A stretch of DNA of 64,000 bases from Thiorhodovibrio frisius (GTDB lineage Bacteria > Pseudomonadota > Gammaproteobacteria > Chromatiales > Chromatiaceae). The translations under genes were made by a program, and so were the position numbers. The stretch covers positions 2,722,501 through 2,786,500 of the forward strand of contig NZ_CP121471.1 in NCBI RefSeq assembly GCF_033954835.1, read 5' to 3'. The notes under the pieces were generated by a model. It worked only from the letters and a program-made list of their open reading frames with translations, was not told the origin of the DNA and did no database searches. Shown one piece after another: positions 30,073 to 38,952 of the stretch; within the stretch, counting starts at the first letter, position 1, and the number at the start of each line of letters is the position of its first letter.

Positions 30073-31473
30073 TCAGCGATACCCCTGAAGTTTGTCGAGA
30101 TATTCCGGCAAAAAGAGCGAAATCTGCGGCACATAGGTGATCAGCAGCAGGAAGCCGAGCAGGAGCAGCATCCAGGGCAGCACCGAGCGGATTACCCAGC
30201 CGATGGACTCGCCGGTGATGCCGGCGGTGACGAACAGATTGAGCCCGACTGGCGGGGTCAGCATTCCAATCTCCATGTTCACCACCATGATGATGCCCAG
30301 ATGGATTGGGTCAATCCCCAGCTCCACCGCGATCGGGAACAAAATGGGCGCCATGATCAGCAAAATGGCGGATGGTTCCATGAAGTTGCCCGCCATCAGC
30401 AGCAGAATGTTCACCACGATCAGGAACATCCAGGGTGCCAGCCCCCAGGCGACGATGGTCTCGGCGATCTGATGTGGAATGCGCTCAGTTGTCAGCACAT
30501 GGGCAAACAGCATGGCATTGGCAATGATGAACAGCAGCATGATGCTGACGCGGGCGGCGTCCATCACCACCTTGCGCACTTCCGGATCGCGCACGCAGCG
30601 CGGGAAGGCTAACGTGACCTGATAGCTGTTGCGCCACAGCATGCGGCCCACACCTTCGCCCGCCTGCCGCCAAGGGATACCCTTGAGCGGCCCCATATCG
30701 CGATAGCCAATCACCGCCACCCAAAAAGCATAGACCGCAGAAACAGCGGCGGCTTCGGTCGGGCTCGCGATGCCGCCGTAGATCGACCCGAGCACAATCA
30801 CAATCAGCAAAATACCGCCCGAGGCGCTAAAGCCGGAGGACAATGCCTCTCTGAACCCAGGCCATGGCTGCGCCGGCAAGTCTTTGATGCGCGCGACAAT
30901 GTAAATCGCAATCATCAAAATAAGGCCCATCATCAGACCAGGGACAAAGCCGGCCATGAACATGCGCGCGGCAGAGACTTCAGTCGCCGCCGCATAAACC
31001 AGCATCACGATGGAGGGCGGGATCAGAATCCCCAGCGTGCCGGCGTTGGTGATGACCCCCGCAGCAAAGCTCTTGGGATAACCGGATTTCACCATGCCGA
31101 CGATCACAATGCTGCCAATGGCAGCGACTGTGGCTGGAGAAGAGCCCGACACTGCGGCAAAGAGCATGCAGGCCAGCACCGAGGCCATGGCCAGGCCCCC
31201 GCGAATATGCCCGACCGCCGCCACGGCAAAGCGGATCAACCGCTTGGCCACGCCACCAGTGGACAGAAACTGCGAGGAGAGAATAAAAAACGGGATAGCC
31301 AGCAGGGTGTAGTGCGCCGACAGGGACTCCAACAGCTTGAGCGCAATCGACGCCAGCGAATCGCTCGAGAACAGAAGGATGGTGACAATGCTCGAGAAGC
31401 CCAGCGCCAAGGCGATCGGCATGCCGATCAGCAGGCAACCGAACAGCAGCAGAAAAAGTGCAACCGTGGTCAT
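30073..31473 (-). CDS. dctM: TRAP transporter large permease subunit (DctM)
   Basis: The large membrane subunit of a tripartite ATP-independent periplasmic transporter, 466 residues. About 12 hydrophobic segments are seen, with the DctM signatures GIPFFILSS-like AIPFFILSSQFL, AAVSGSSPATVAAIGSI, ITNAGTLGILIPPSIVM and GGIASPTEAAAVSAVYA. The C-terminal half has MLTPPVGLNLFV. A roughly 30-residue loop around 290-320 is longer than usual. The ATG overlaps the dctQ stop (ATGA). The substrate is probably an organic acid, but the sequence does not say which. Confidence 0.94.
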   Translation of the reverse strand: MTTVALFLLLFGCLLIGMPIALALGFSSIVTILLFSSDSLASIALKLLESLSAHYTLLAIPFFILSSQFLSTGGVAKRLIRFAVAAVGHIRGGLAMASVLACMLFAAVSGSSPATVAAIGSIVIVGMVKSGYPKSFAAGVITNAGTLGILIPPSIVMLVYAAATEVSAARMFMAGFVPGLMMGLILMIAIYIVARIKDLPAQPWPGFREALSSGFSASGGILLIVIVLGSIYGGIASPTEAAAVSAVYAFWVAVIGYRDMGPLKGIPWRQAGEGVGRMLWRNSYQVTLAFPRCVRDPEVRKVVMDAARVSIMLLFIIANAMLFAHVLTTERIPHQIAETIVAWGLAPWMFLIVVNILLLMAGNFMEPSAILLIMAPILFPIAVELGIDPIHLGIIMVVNMEIGMLTPPVGLNLFVTAGITGESIGWVIRSVLPWMLLLLGFLLLITYVPQISLFLPEYLDKLQGYR

Positions 31474-32072
31474 GCGCCCTGCCCTTCCACTTGATTCTGG
31501 CCTGCTTGATGCTGGCTCGCCTGATTCTGGCTCGCCTGATTCCGGATCGCCGCAGCCAGTTCCAGGCTGTCCTCAGCCTCGTCATGATGACCAAAACCAG
31601 TTGTCTCGCCGCGCGCGATCTTCCAGAACAGTATCAGCAGCCGCGCGGACAACATGCCAAATCCGACCACCAGAATGCCATCCGCCACCCAGGTTGGTAC
31701 CGGGATGTCTTCGAGCTCAATGCCTATTTTTTGCATCTTGGCCAGATAGATCCAGCCACCGTAGATGAACAGTCCGCAGTAAACCAGCGCCAGAGTCACG
31801 GCAACCAGGCTCAACAGGCGTTGCGCCAGCGGCGGCAGCAGGCGCACAAAAAAATCCACTGCAATATGGGCACCCACCTTGAGCCCATAGGACACCCCAA
31901 AAAGCACGAACCAAGCCGAGAGATAGAGCGTGCCCTCCTGGCCCCAGGTCAAGCCGGTACTGAAGCCATAGCGCAGCACCACCTCGAAGAACACCAGCAA
32001 CGTCATGGTCACCAGCAGCAGGGCGATGACCGCTTCCTCGAGTTGATTCAGGAGACGAAGAAGTGCACGCAA
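31470..32072 (-). CDS. dctQ: TRAP transporter small permease subunit (DctQ)
   Basis: A 200-residue, four-helix subunit that pairs with DctM. The family block VVLRYGFSTGLTWGQEG is present, as is HIAVDFFVRLLPP. It starts at TTG; AAGGTG lies upstream at a suitable distance. The C-terminal 30 residues extend beyond the normal family end and consist of four Ala-x-x-x-Gln pentapeptide repeats rich in Asn and Gln, of no known function. It overlaps dctM and follows dctP after 70 bases that hold a strong hairpin. Confidence 0.9.
   Translation of the reverse strand: MRALLRLLNQLEEAVIALLLVTMTLLVFFEVVLRYGFSTGLTWGQEGTLYLSAWFVLFGVSYGLKVGAHIAVDFFVRLLPPLAQRLLSLVAVTLALVYCGLFIYGGWIYLAKMQKIGIELEDIPVPTWVADGILVVGFGMLSARLLILFWKIARGETTGFGHHDEAEDSLELAAAIRNQASQNQASQHQAGQNQVEGQGA
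31491..31550 (-). repeat. Four 15-base tandem units in the dctQ 3' end
   Basis: Four consecutive 15-base units, variants of CTGATTCTGGCTCGC on the plus strand, encode AIRNQ, ASQNQ, ASQHQ and AGQNQ on the minus strand. Being a multiple of three, the array can change in copy number without breaking the gene. Confidence 0.85.
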
Positions 32073-32109
32073 TTTGGATCACCTTGTCAGTGCGCCGGCA
32101 GGAAACCTC

Positions 32110-32129
32110 GGGGCCGCGCACGCGGCCCC
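32110..32129 (-). promoter_or_regulatory. GC-rich hairpin between dctP and dctQ
   Basis: Perfect 8-bp inverted repeat GGGGCCGC/GCGGCCCC around a 4-base loop, directly after the dctP stop and before dctQ. There is no T tract, so it probably protects or attenuates the message. This would give more binding protein than permease, the usual stoichiometry in binding-protein-dependent systems. Confidence 0.6.
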
Positions 32130-32142
32130 GGTCACGCAGGAA

Positions 32143-33303
<1,161 letters not shown>

Positions 33304-33329
33304 TCATGAAATCGCAACCCGACATTCAC

Positions 33330-36300
33330 TCAGCCCGCCAGCGCGAGTTGCCGGGCAGCGCCAAAGTCGGTTTTGCCGCTGCCAAGTTTGGGAATCGCGG
33401 CAACCCGCAAGACATCGGACGGAATCGCGAGCGGATTCATGCCTGTGCCCATCAGCGTCTTGCGCAAATCATCGGCATTGATCTCATCGGCCACCAAGAG
33501 CAGGATTCGCTCGCCCTTGCGTTCATCCGGCAGATTCACAGCGGCCACTTCCAACTCCGGCCGCGCGAGCGCCCGGCGCACCTGATCCTCCACCGCGCTC
33601 AGGCTGATCATCTCCCCACCCAGTTTCGCAAAGCGCGAATAGCGATCAACAATGGTCAGGAAGCCATCGGCATCCAGATGGCCCTTATCGCCGGTCTTGT
33701 ACCAGCGCAACCCGTCAAGCTCGACCACAACCGCTGCGGTTTTGTCCGGATCAGCCAGATAGCCCTTCATCACCTGCACACCGCCAATCAGGATCAAGCC
33801 ATCCTCACCCGGCGGCAGCGGCTTGAGCGTCTCGGGGTCGACAACCCGGAAGCTGGTCCCCGGCAGCGGCAGGCCCACGGTACCGGGGCGCGAGCCGCTT
33901 TGCAGCTTCCAGCTCATGGTATCCAGGGCATCCGGCACATTCACGCTGGCCACGGGCGTGGTCTCGGTGGCGCCGTAACCCTCGTAGACGGTTTTGTGAA
34001 ATTTCAGCTCGAAAGCATCGCGCACATCCGGACTCAGGCGCTCTGCCCCTGAGACCACCACCCGCAGAGACTGCAACATCAGCGGATGAATGCGCTTATT
34101 GCGGGTATGCAGCCGCAGGAAGGTCGAGGTGCTGCACAGCACAGTGGCGCGATAGCGGGCGATGGCCTTGGCACTGCCCACAGCATCGGTTGGGTCGGGA
34201 TGACAGACCATGGGCACGCCCTCAAGCAGCGGCATGAAGGTCGTGGCCGTGAGCCCGAAAGCATGGAACAGCGGCAGATTGGACAGCACCACATCGCTGC
34301 GCTCGGTATTGAGCACATCGGCGATTTGGCGCGTGTTTGCGCGAATATTGCGATGGGTCAGCTCAACGCCTTTCGGGCGCCCCTCGCTGCCGCTCGAGAA
34401 CAAAATGGCGGCGGTCTGATCGGCCGTGCTCATGCGCCCGACGAGCCTCAGCAAAGCGCGCGCGGGCAACAGACTCGCCAGCACCAAGGCGCCCAAGGCA
34501 GACAACTTGCCAATACTGGCGCGCATCTCCTCCAGCGCATGAAAACGCACCTCGGGCAGAGCCCCGCGCAGGTCAATCCCGCGCTGCTCGAGCTTGCGCA
34601 AAAACCGCTCGGCGGTGATCACATCTTGCAGTCCGGCCTGCTCAACCCCAGCGCGCAAGGCCTCTGCACTCGCAGTGTAATTGAGATTGACCACTGTCTT
34701 GCCGGCCAGCAACCCGGCCAGATTCGCAATGGCTCCGGCACTGCTCGCCGGCAGCAGAATACCGAGCGCCGGCGCCTCATCCAACCGCTTAATGCGCGCC
34801 GCAAACAGCATCACCGCCGTAATAAGCCGCCGATTGGACAGGCGCGCGCCAGTTGACTCGATAATCGCCGTCGCCCCCAACTCGCGTTTCGCCGCGCGCA
34901 GCCAAGCCAATGGCACCGGCTCGAGAGTCTCGACATAGCTGCGCCAGGAGGTGACCGACAGCTCAAACACCGCCTGCTTGACCTGCTCGGCCGTTGCGTT
35001 CAACGCCAAAGGCTGGCCAAAGGCAACAATGATCTCTTGCACGCGCTCCTTGCGGCGGTCGGTCTTCAGCTTGGCGCTGGCGTAAGAAAAGCGACTCCCC
35101 CAGAGACCGCGCTGATAAAACGGCAGAATCACACCCTGCCCTGCGGCCTGAGCAGCACGCTCGAAGCCGCGCTTAAACTCATTGAGCTGACCGGTCTTGC
35201 TCAGCGTGCCTTCAGGGAACAGACAAACCACCTCGCCGGCATCGAGCAATTCGGTCACCGCCGTGATGGCCTGCCGACTGGCCCCGCGCGAGATGGGCAC
35301 CACGCCGAAAAAGTCCAGAAAGCGGCGCAGATACCAGCGCTCGTAAAGATTGCGCTCCATCACAAAACGCACCGGCCGCGGGCTCGCCATCTGCACCATG
35401 GCCCAGTCAATCCAGCTCACATGGTTACCCAGCAGCAGCACGCCGCCCTGAGCCGGCAGGTTGGACAAGCCGATCACATTCAACCGATAGCGGGTCTGCA
35501 TCAGGCGCGCAATTACAAAGCGCAGCAGGGACTGGGGTAACTGGTAGACAGTGTAAAGGGCGCCCAGCACCGCGACCACGGCCAGCGCGAACAACAACAC
35601 CAAGCTGCCAAGCTGTAGATAGGCCGCACCCACGGTGAGGCCAAGAAAGGCAAGCATTAGCAGGTTTTGAATAAAATTATTCGCCGCCAGCACACGCCCC
35701 AGCCCATGCTCCCCGGCATTAAACTGAATAAGCGCATTGAGCGGCACCAGAAAGAGCCCGCCCAGAAAGCCCAGCGCCATGAAATTCAGCCCATGCGCCA
35801 GAGCCGAGTCCAGCCCCGGCAGCACGAAAAGCGACACTGCGATGCCGATAGCGCCGATGGGGATGAGCGCGGTCTCGATATGATGACGCGATACCCGCCC
35901 GGCCAGATAGGAGCCGAGGATAATGCCAATCCCGGAGCAGGCCAGCAGCCCCTGAATGACCACAGTGTTGGTCTCCCCCAGCGTCTCCTTGGCAAAGGCC
36001 GGAAACACCGCCAGCACCACTTGAGAGATGGACCAGAACACCGCCAGGCCGACGATGGACAGCCAGATGACCTGATTGTCCCAGGCTGCCCTTAGGTTAT
36101 CGCGCAAATAACGCGCGCTCAGATAGGTGCCCCAGTTGAAGCGGATGGCGTTGCCCGTCGCCTTCTGCGGCAACCGGTAGGCCATGAAGAGCTCCGCCAG
36201 CGAGCAGGCCACTAGCACCCAGCCGAGCGGTGCGATCAGATGCATGACCGCGCCGGGATCAGCATGCGTCTGCCCAGCCAGTCGCCCCTCAAACAGGATG

Positions 36301-36776
36301 GAAAAGAAAAAAATCCCCGCCAGAATCGCCGTGGTAGTGGTCGCCTGCACCCAGCCATTGGCCTCGCCCAGCGCCTCCTTGCCCACCAGTTCTTTGATAT
36401 AGCCGTACTTGGCCGGCGAGTAAAAGGCACTCTGAGCCGCGAGCAAAAAGGTCATCGCAAAAGCGGCGACAAACCAGCCCATGTAATAAAACAGCGTGAT
36501 CGCCAGAGTGCAGGCCACCGCCACCCAGGCACTGATGCGCATCACCTTCTGCTTCGCGAAGCGGTCCGCGATGAAGCCAGAGGGCGTAAATAACAGCACA
36601 AAAGGCAGCAGAATCAGCGCATTCACAATGGCCGTCAGCGCAATCTGCGTATCCCCGTCGTAGGTCTTGAACAGGGTATTTTGAATAATGATCTTATGCC
36701 CAAGATCAACAAAGGCATTCAGAAAGATCATCAGCACATAAGAAAAAAAGCCACCGATGCGAAATAAGCGACCCAT
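33330..36776 (-). CDS. aas: LplT-like MFS transporter - PlsC acyltransferase - acyl-ACP synthetase fusion (Aas type)
   Basis: A 1148-residue three-domain protein for uptake and re-acylation of lysophospholipids. Residues 1 to about 410 are a 12-helix major-facilitator domain resembling LplT. About 430-620 is a PlsC-type glycerophospholipid acyltransferase with the HX4D motif in GNHVSWIDWA and FPEGTLSKTG. From about 650 to the end is an AMP-forming acyl-ACP synthetase with the P-loop ILFSSGSEGRPKGVELTHRN, and YEGYGATETTPVASVN. In E. coli LplT and Aas are separate neighbours; here they are one chain, an arrangement found in other bacteria. ATG chosen for its GGAG at 7 bases; a TTG two codons upstream is less likely. 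Confidence 0.92.
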   Translation of the reverse strand: MGRLFRIGGFFSYVLMIFLNAFVDLGHKIIIQNTLFKTYDGDTQIALTAIVNALILLPFVLLFTPSGFIADRFAKQKVMRISAWVAVACTLAITLFYYMGWFVAAFAMTFLLAAQSAFYSPAKYGYIKELVGKEALGEANGWVQATTTTAILAGIFFFSILFEGRLAGQTHADPGAVMHLIAPLGWVLVACSLAELFMAYRLPQKATGNAIRFNWGTYLSARYLRDNLRAAWDNQVIWLSIVGLAVFWSISQVVLAVFPAFAKETLGETNTVVIQGLLACSGIGIILGSYLAGRVSRHHIETALIPIGAIGIAVSLFVLPGLDSALAHGLNFMALGFLGGLFLVPLNALIQFNAGEHGLGRVLAANNFIQNLLMLAFLGLTVGAAYLQLGSLVLLFALAVVAVLGALYTVYQLPQSLLRFVIARLMQTRYRLNVIGLSNLPAQGGVLLLGNHVSWIDWAMVQMASPRPVRFVMERNLYERWYLRRFLDFFGVVPISRGASRQAITAVTELLDAGEVVCLFPEGTLSKTGQLNEFKRGFERAAQAAGQGVILPFYQRGLWGSRFSYASAKLKTDRRKERVQEIIVAFGQPLALNATAEQVKQAVFELSVTSWRSYVETLEPVPLAWLRAAKRELGATAIIESTGARLSNRRLITAVMLFAARIKRLDEAPALGILLPASSAGAIANLAGLLAGKTVVNLNYTASAEALRAGVEQAGLQDVITAERFLRKLEQRGIDLRGALPEVRFHALEEMRASIGKLSALGALVLASLLPARALLRLVGRMSTADQTAAILFSSGSEGRPKGVELTHRNIRANTRQIADVLNTERSDVVLSNLPLFHAFGLTATTFMPLLEGVPMVCHPDPTDAVGSAKAIARYRATVLCSTSTFLRLHTRNKRIHPLMLQSLRVVVSGAERLSPDVRDAFELKFHKTVYEGYGATETTPVASVNVPDALDTMSWKLQSGSRPGTVGLPLPGTSFRVVDPETLKPLPPGEDGLILIGGVQVMKGYLADPDKTAAVVVELDGLRWYKTGDKGHLDADGFLTIVDRYSRFAKLGGEMISLSAVEDQVRRALARPELEVAAVNLPDERKGERILLLVADEINADDLRKTLMGTGMNPLAIPSDVLRVAAIPKLGSGKTDFGAARQLALAG

Positions 36777-36806
36777 GTTCAAGCTCCAGTGCGGGCAAGA
36801 GACTGT

Positions 36807-36836
36807 CCATCAGAAGACACCGTTCTGCCCTGATGG
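36807..36836. promoter_or_regulatory. Inverted repeat in the BREX upstream region
   Basis: CCATCAG and CTGATGG form a 7-bp inverted repeat enclosing a second one, CAGAA/TTCTG. It lies in the 286-base region between the divergent aas-type gene and brxE. It could be an operator or a hairpin in the leader. I could not find a convincing -35/-10 pair for brxE in the remainder of this gap. Confidence 0.35.
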
Positions 36837-37062
36837 AACGGCGCCCAGCGACTTGTCAGGTCTTCATCAGCGGATTAACATACACAATAAAGTCAAAATA
36901 GCGTCAGGATGGTTCGCATCTTGATGCTCCCCCAAAAAACATCTTGAGGTATGCTGGCAGTCGCTCGGTTGGGCGTCAAGATTAAGCCGCACAAGGCAAA
37001 CCTCGATGATCGCCGAACACTGACATGCATCGAATCAGGGCGTCAAATAAGGACCTCGACCA

Positions 37063-37569
37063 ATGACCCGCAGTCTCCCGTCGGCAATCGCTGAACTTCG
37101 TCTTCTCGTCGGCTTTCTTGGTGAGAAGTCGCAGCACGACTGGTGGCCCAGCAGTTTTCTGGCAACCACCAGTGATGCCTTCCTCCAGCCGGTTTTCCCT
37201 CGCACCACCCTGCTCGCTCAGTATCATGGACTTTGTGAGGCTGCCCGAATTGTGCATGATGAGCGCGTCGGCATCGGTCGCCATTACCATCTTTACCGTC
37301 TGCCCGAAGGTCTGGAGCAATCCATGGCCCAGGCTGTCTCTGCCCCCGAGTTCGCTGCCAGCGTCAAGCCACGCCTGACCTCCACGGAGTCAACTCTCGC
37401 CCGGCTGGCCGAATTGGCCGAAACAACCAATGAACCGGCAGAAGGCCCGGTTCTGGTTGGGGCATTCGATACTGATCAACTCAATCCACTGATGCAGCGC
37501 TGCGCGGGACACTACCAAGCGGCCTACACGAAAGGCTATCAGCGCTTCCCCTACCTGAAAGCCAACTGA
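37063..37569 (+). CDS. brxE: BREX protein BrxE
   Basis: A 168-residue protein with the sequence pattern of BrxE: LRLLVGFLGEKSQHDWWPSSF near the start, then HDERVGIGRHYHLYRLPE. BrxE is a BREX accessory of unknown biochemistry, described mainly for type 6 loci. It has no signal peptide or membrane segment. AAGGA precedes the ATG. Its stop overlaps the brxA start (TGATG), so it is the first gene of this operon. I am fairly but not fully sure of the family name. Confidence 0.75.
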   Translation: MTRSLPSAIAELRLLVGFLGEKSQHDWWPSSFLATTSDAFLQPVFPRTTLLAQYHGLCEAARIVHDERVGIGRHYHLYRLPEGLEQSMAQAVSAPEFAASVKPRLTSTESTLARLAELAETTNEPAEGPVLVGAFDTDQLNPLMQRCAGHYQAAYTKGYQRFPYLKAN

Positions 37570-38369
37570 TGCCCGGGGAGCCAGTCTTTTATACCACTCA
37601 ACTCCAGGCCGGTCTGGGCATGGTGGAAGAGACCAAGTTATTGCTGGGGCTGTACCAGCCAGGCATGAACAGTGCACAACTCTGCGAAGCGGCGCTGCGT
37701 TCTGGCCAATTTCCGCTGGTGTCGGCCAGACGGTTACGCAACATCGTGGTCGAATGTTTCGGCCCGAGGTATCTCAAGCATGAGGTCGCGATGTACCTCA
37801 AACCGCTGGCCGAGGTGTTACCAACCCATCAGCTCGTGCCATTGTTGCTGGTCTTTACCGCACAGGCCAATCGGATTCTGGCCGACTTTATTCGCGACAT
37901 CTATTGGCCAAGCTACAGTGCGGGACGCTCTGACCTCAACAAAGCCGACGCAACAGACTTTGTCCAGAACGCCGTCAGGGACGGCAAAACCCGAACGCCC
38001 TGGTCAGAATCCACCATTCGCCGGGTCTCGGGCTACCTGCTCGGCTGTTGCGCGGACTTTGGCCTGCTTTCGGCGGGACGTTCGGCCACCCGAAGCATCC
38101 AACCGGTTCGTATCCAGTCGACCACCGTGCTGTTTTTCGCCTACCATCTACGCTTTGCCGGGCTGAGCGACAACGCGGTGCTGAACCACCAACTCTGGGG
38201 ATTATTCGGGCTGGAGCCTGGCGATGTTCGAGACGAGTTGAAGCGTCTGGCCAGCAACGGCTGGTGGATCATTCAATCCGCCGCCGGAACCACTCGCATC
38301 ACTTGGCTGCTGCCGAACATGGAGGACGTGACCCGTGTCATCGCTGCCCCTGTCATCAATCAAGGCTGA
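37569..38369 (+). CDS. brxA: BREX protein BrxA (DUF1819)
   Basis: A 266-residue small core BREX protein. It matches the DUF1819/BrxA pattern: YTTQLQAGLGMVEETKLLL at the start, YLKHEVAMYLKPLAEVLP, and an R-rich helix STIRRVSGYLLGCCADFGLL in the middle. It ends with a winged-helix-like region. BrxA homologues bind DNA, but the role in defence is unclear. It overlaps brxE by one base and brxB by 35 bases. Confidence 0.86.
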   Translation: MPGEPVFYTTQLQAGLGMVEETKLLLGLYQPGMNSAQLCEAALRSGQFPLVSARRLRNIVVECFGPRYLKHEVAMYLKPLAEVLPTHQLVPLLLVFTAQANRILADFIRDIYWPSYSAGRSDLNKADATDFVQNAVRDGKTRTPWSESTIRRVSGYLLGCCADFGLLSAGRSATRSIQPVRIQSTTVLFFAYHLRFAGLSDNAVLNHQLWGLFGLEPGDVRDELKRLASNGWWIIQSAAGTTRITWLLPNMEDVTRVIAAPVINQG

Positions 38370-38931
38370 TTTCGATGAACTCATGCACCGCATCAAAGCC
38401 GGGCGCGACTTTGCCCACGCAAGTTTTGAGCCCATCTTCTACCTGGTGTTCTCGCCCCAGGCTCTGCTTGAGGTCAAGCGCCAGATGCCAGCCTGGGAGG
38501 CCCGACTCGTCAACGACGGCTGGGAGGTCCATCGCTTTTCCATCACCCAGGCCATTCAAGCCATCCTGGATGAACAACCGGAATTCATCCGCAACCTGTG
38601 GAAAAACCAGGATGCCAAGGCCCCCTTGGAATGGAGCAAGACCAACAACGCCTTAGCCGGCGCCCTGACCAAGAACGCCGCCTTGCCAGCCCGGCTTGAG
38701 CAAAAGCTGGCAAGCATTGAGGGCAACAAAAACGCCATTCTGCTGGTCACGGATCTCGAAGCCCTGCACCCTTACCTGCGCATTGGCTCCATTGAGGGGC
38801 ATTTACTGGGCCGCTTCACCGTCCCCACTATTTTTTTCTATCCCGGAGTTCGTACCGGCAAAACTCGCCTGAAGTTTCTCGGCTTTTATCCAGAAGATGG
38901 CAACTATCGTTCAGTGCACGTTGGCGGTTAA
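38335..38931 (+). CDS. brxB: BREX protein BrxB (DUF1788)
   Basis: A 198-residue core BREX protein. Typical elements are FEPIFYLVFSPQALLEVKRQ, LLVTDLEALHPYLRIGSIE and FYPGVRTGKTRLKFLGFYPEDGNYRS; of the last, PGVRTGKTRLKFLG is the part most diagnostic of DUF1788. It starts at a GTG inside brxA, supported by GGAGGA at 8-base spacing. The brxC start lies 21 bases after its stop. Confidence 0.87.
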   Translation: MSSLPLSSIKADFDELMHRIKAGRDFAHASFEPIFYLVFSPQALLEVKRQMPAWEARLVNDGWEVHRFSITQAIQAILDEQPEFIRNLWKNQDAKAPLEWSKTNNALAGALTKNAALPARLEQKLASIEGNKNAILLVTDLEALHPYLRIGSIEGHLLGRFTVPTIFFYPGVRTGKTRLKFLGFYPEDGNYRSVHVGG

Positions 38932-38952
38932 TTTTTCATCGAGAAGACGCTC

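Noticed and set aside
29916-30134. 72-codon minus-strand frame downstream of dctM
   Set aside because: Overlaps the dctM 3' end and has random-like composition.
31491-31550. CRISPR-like array
   Set aside because: Tandem units without spacers, inside a coding sequence.
36880-36960. Sigma-70 promoter for brxE built on TTAACA or TTGATG
   Set aside because: No -10 element at acceptable spacing.
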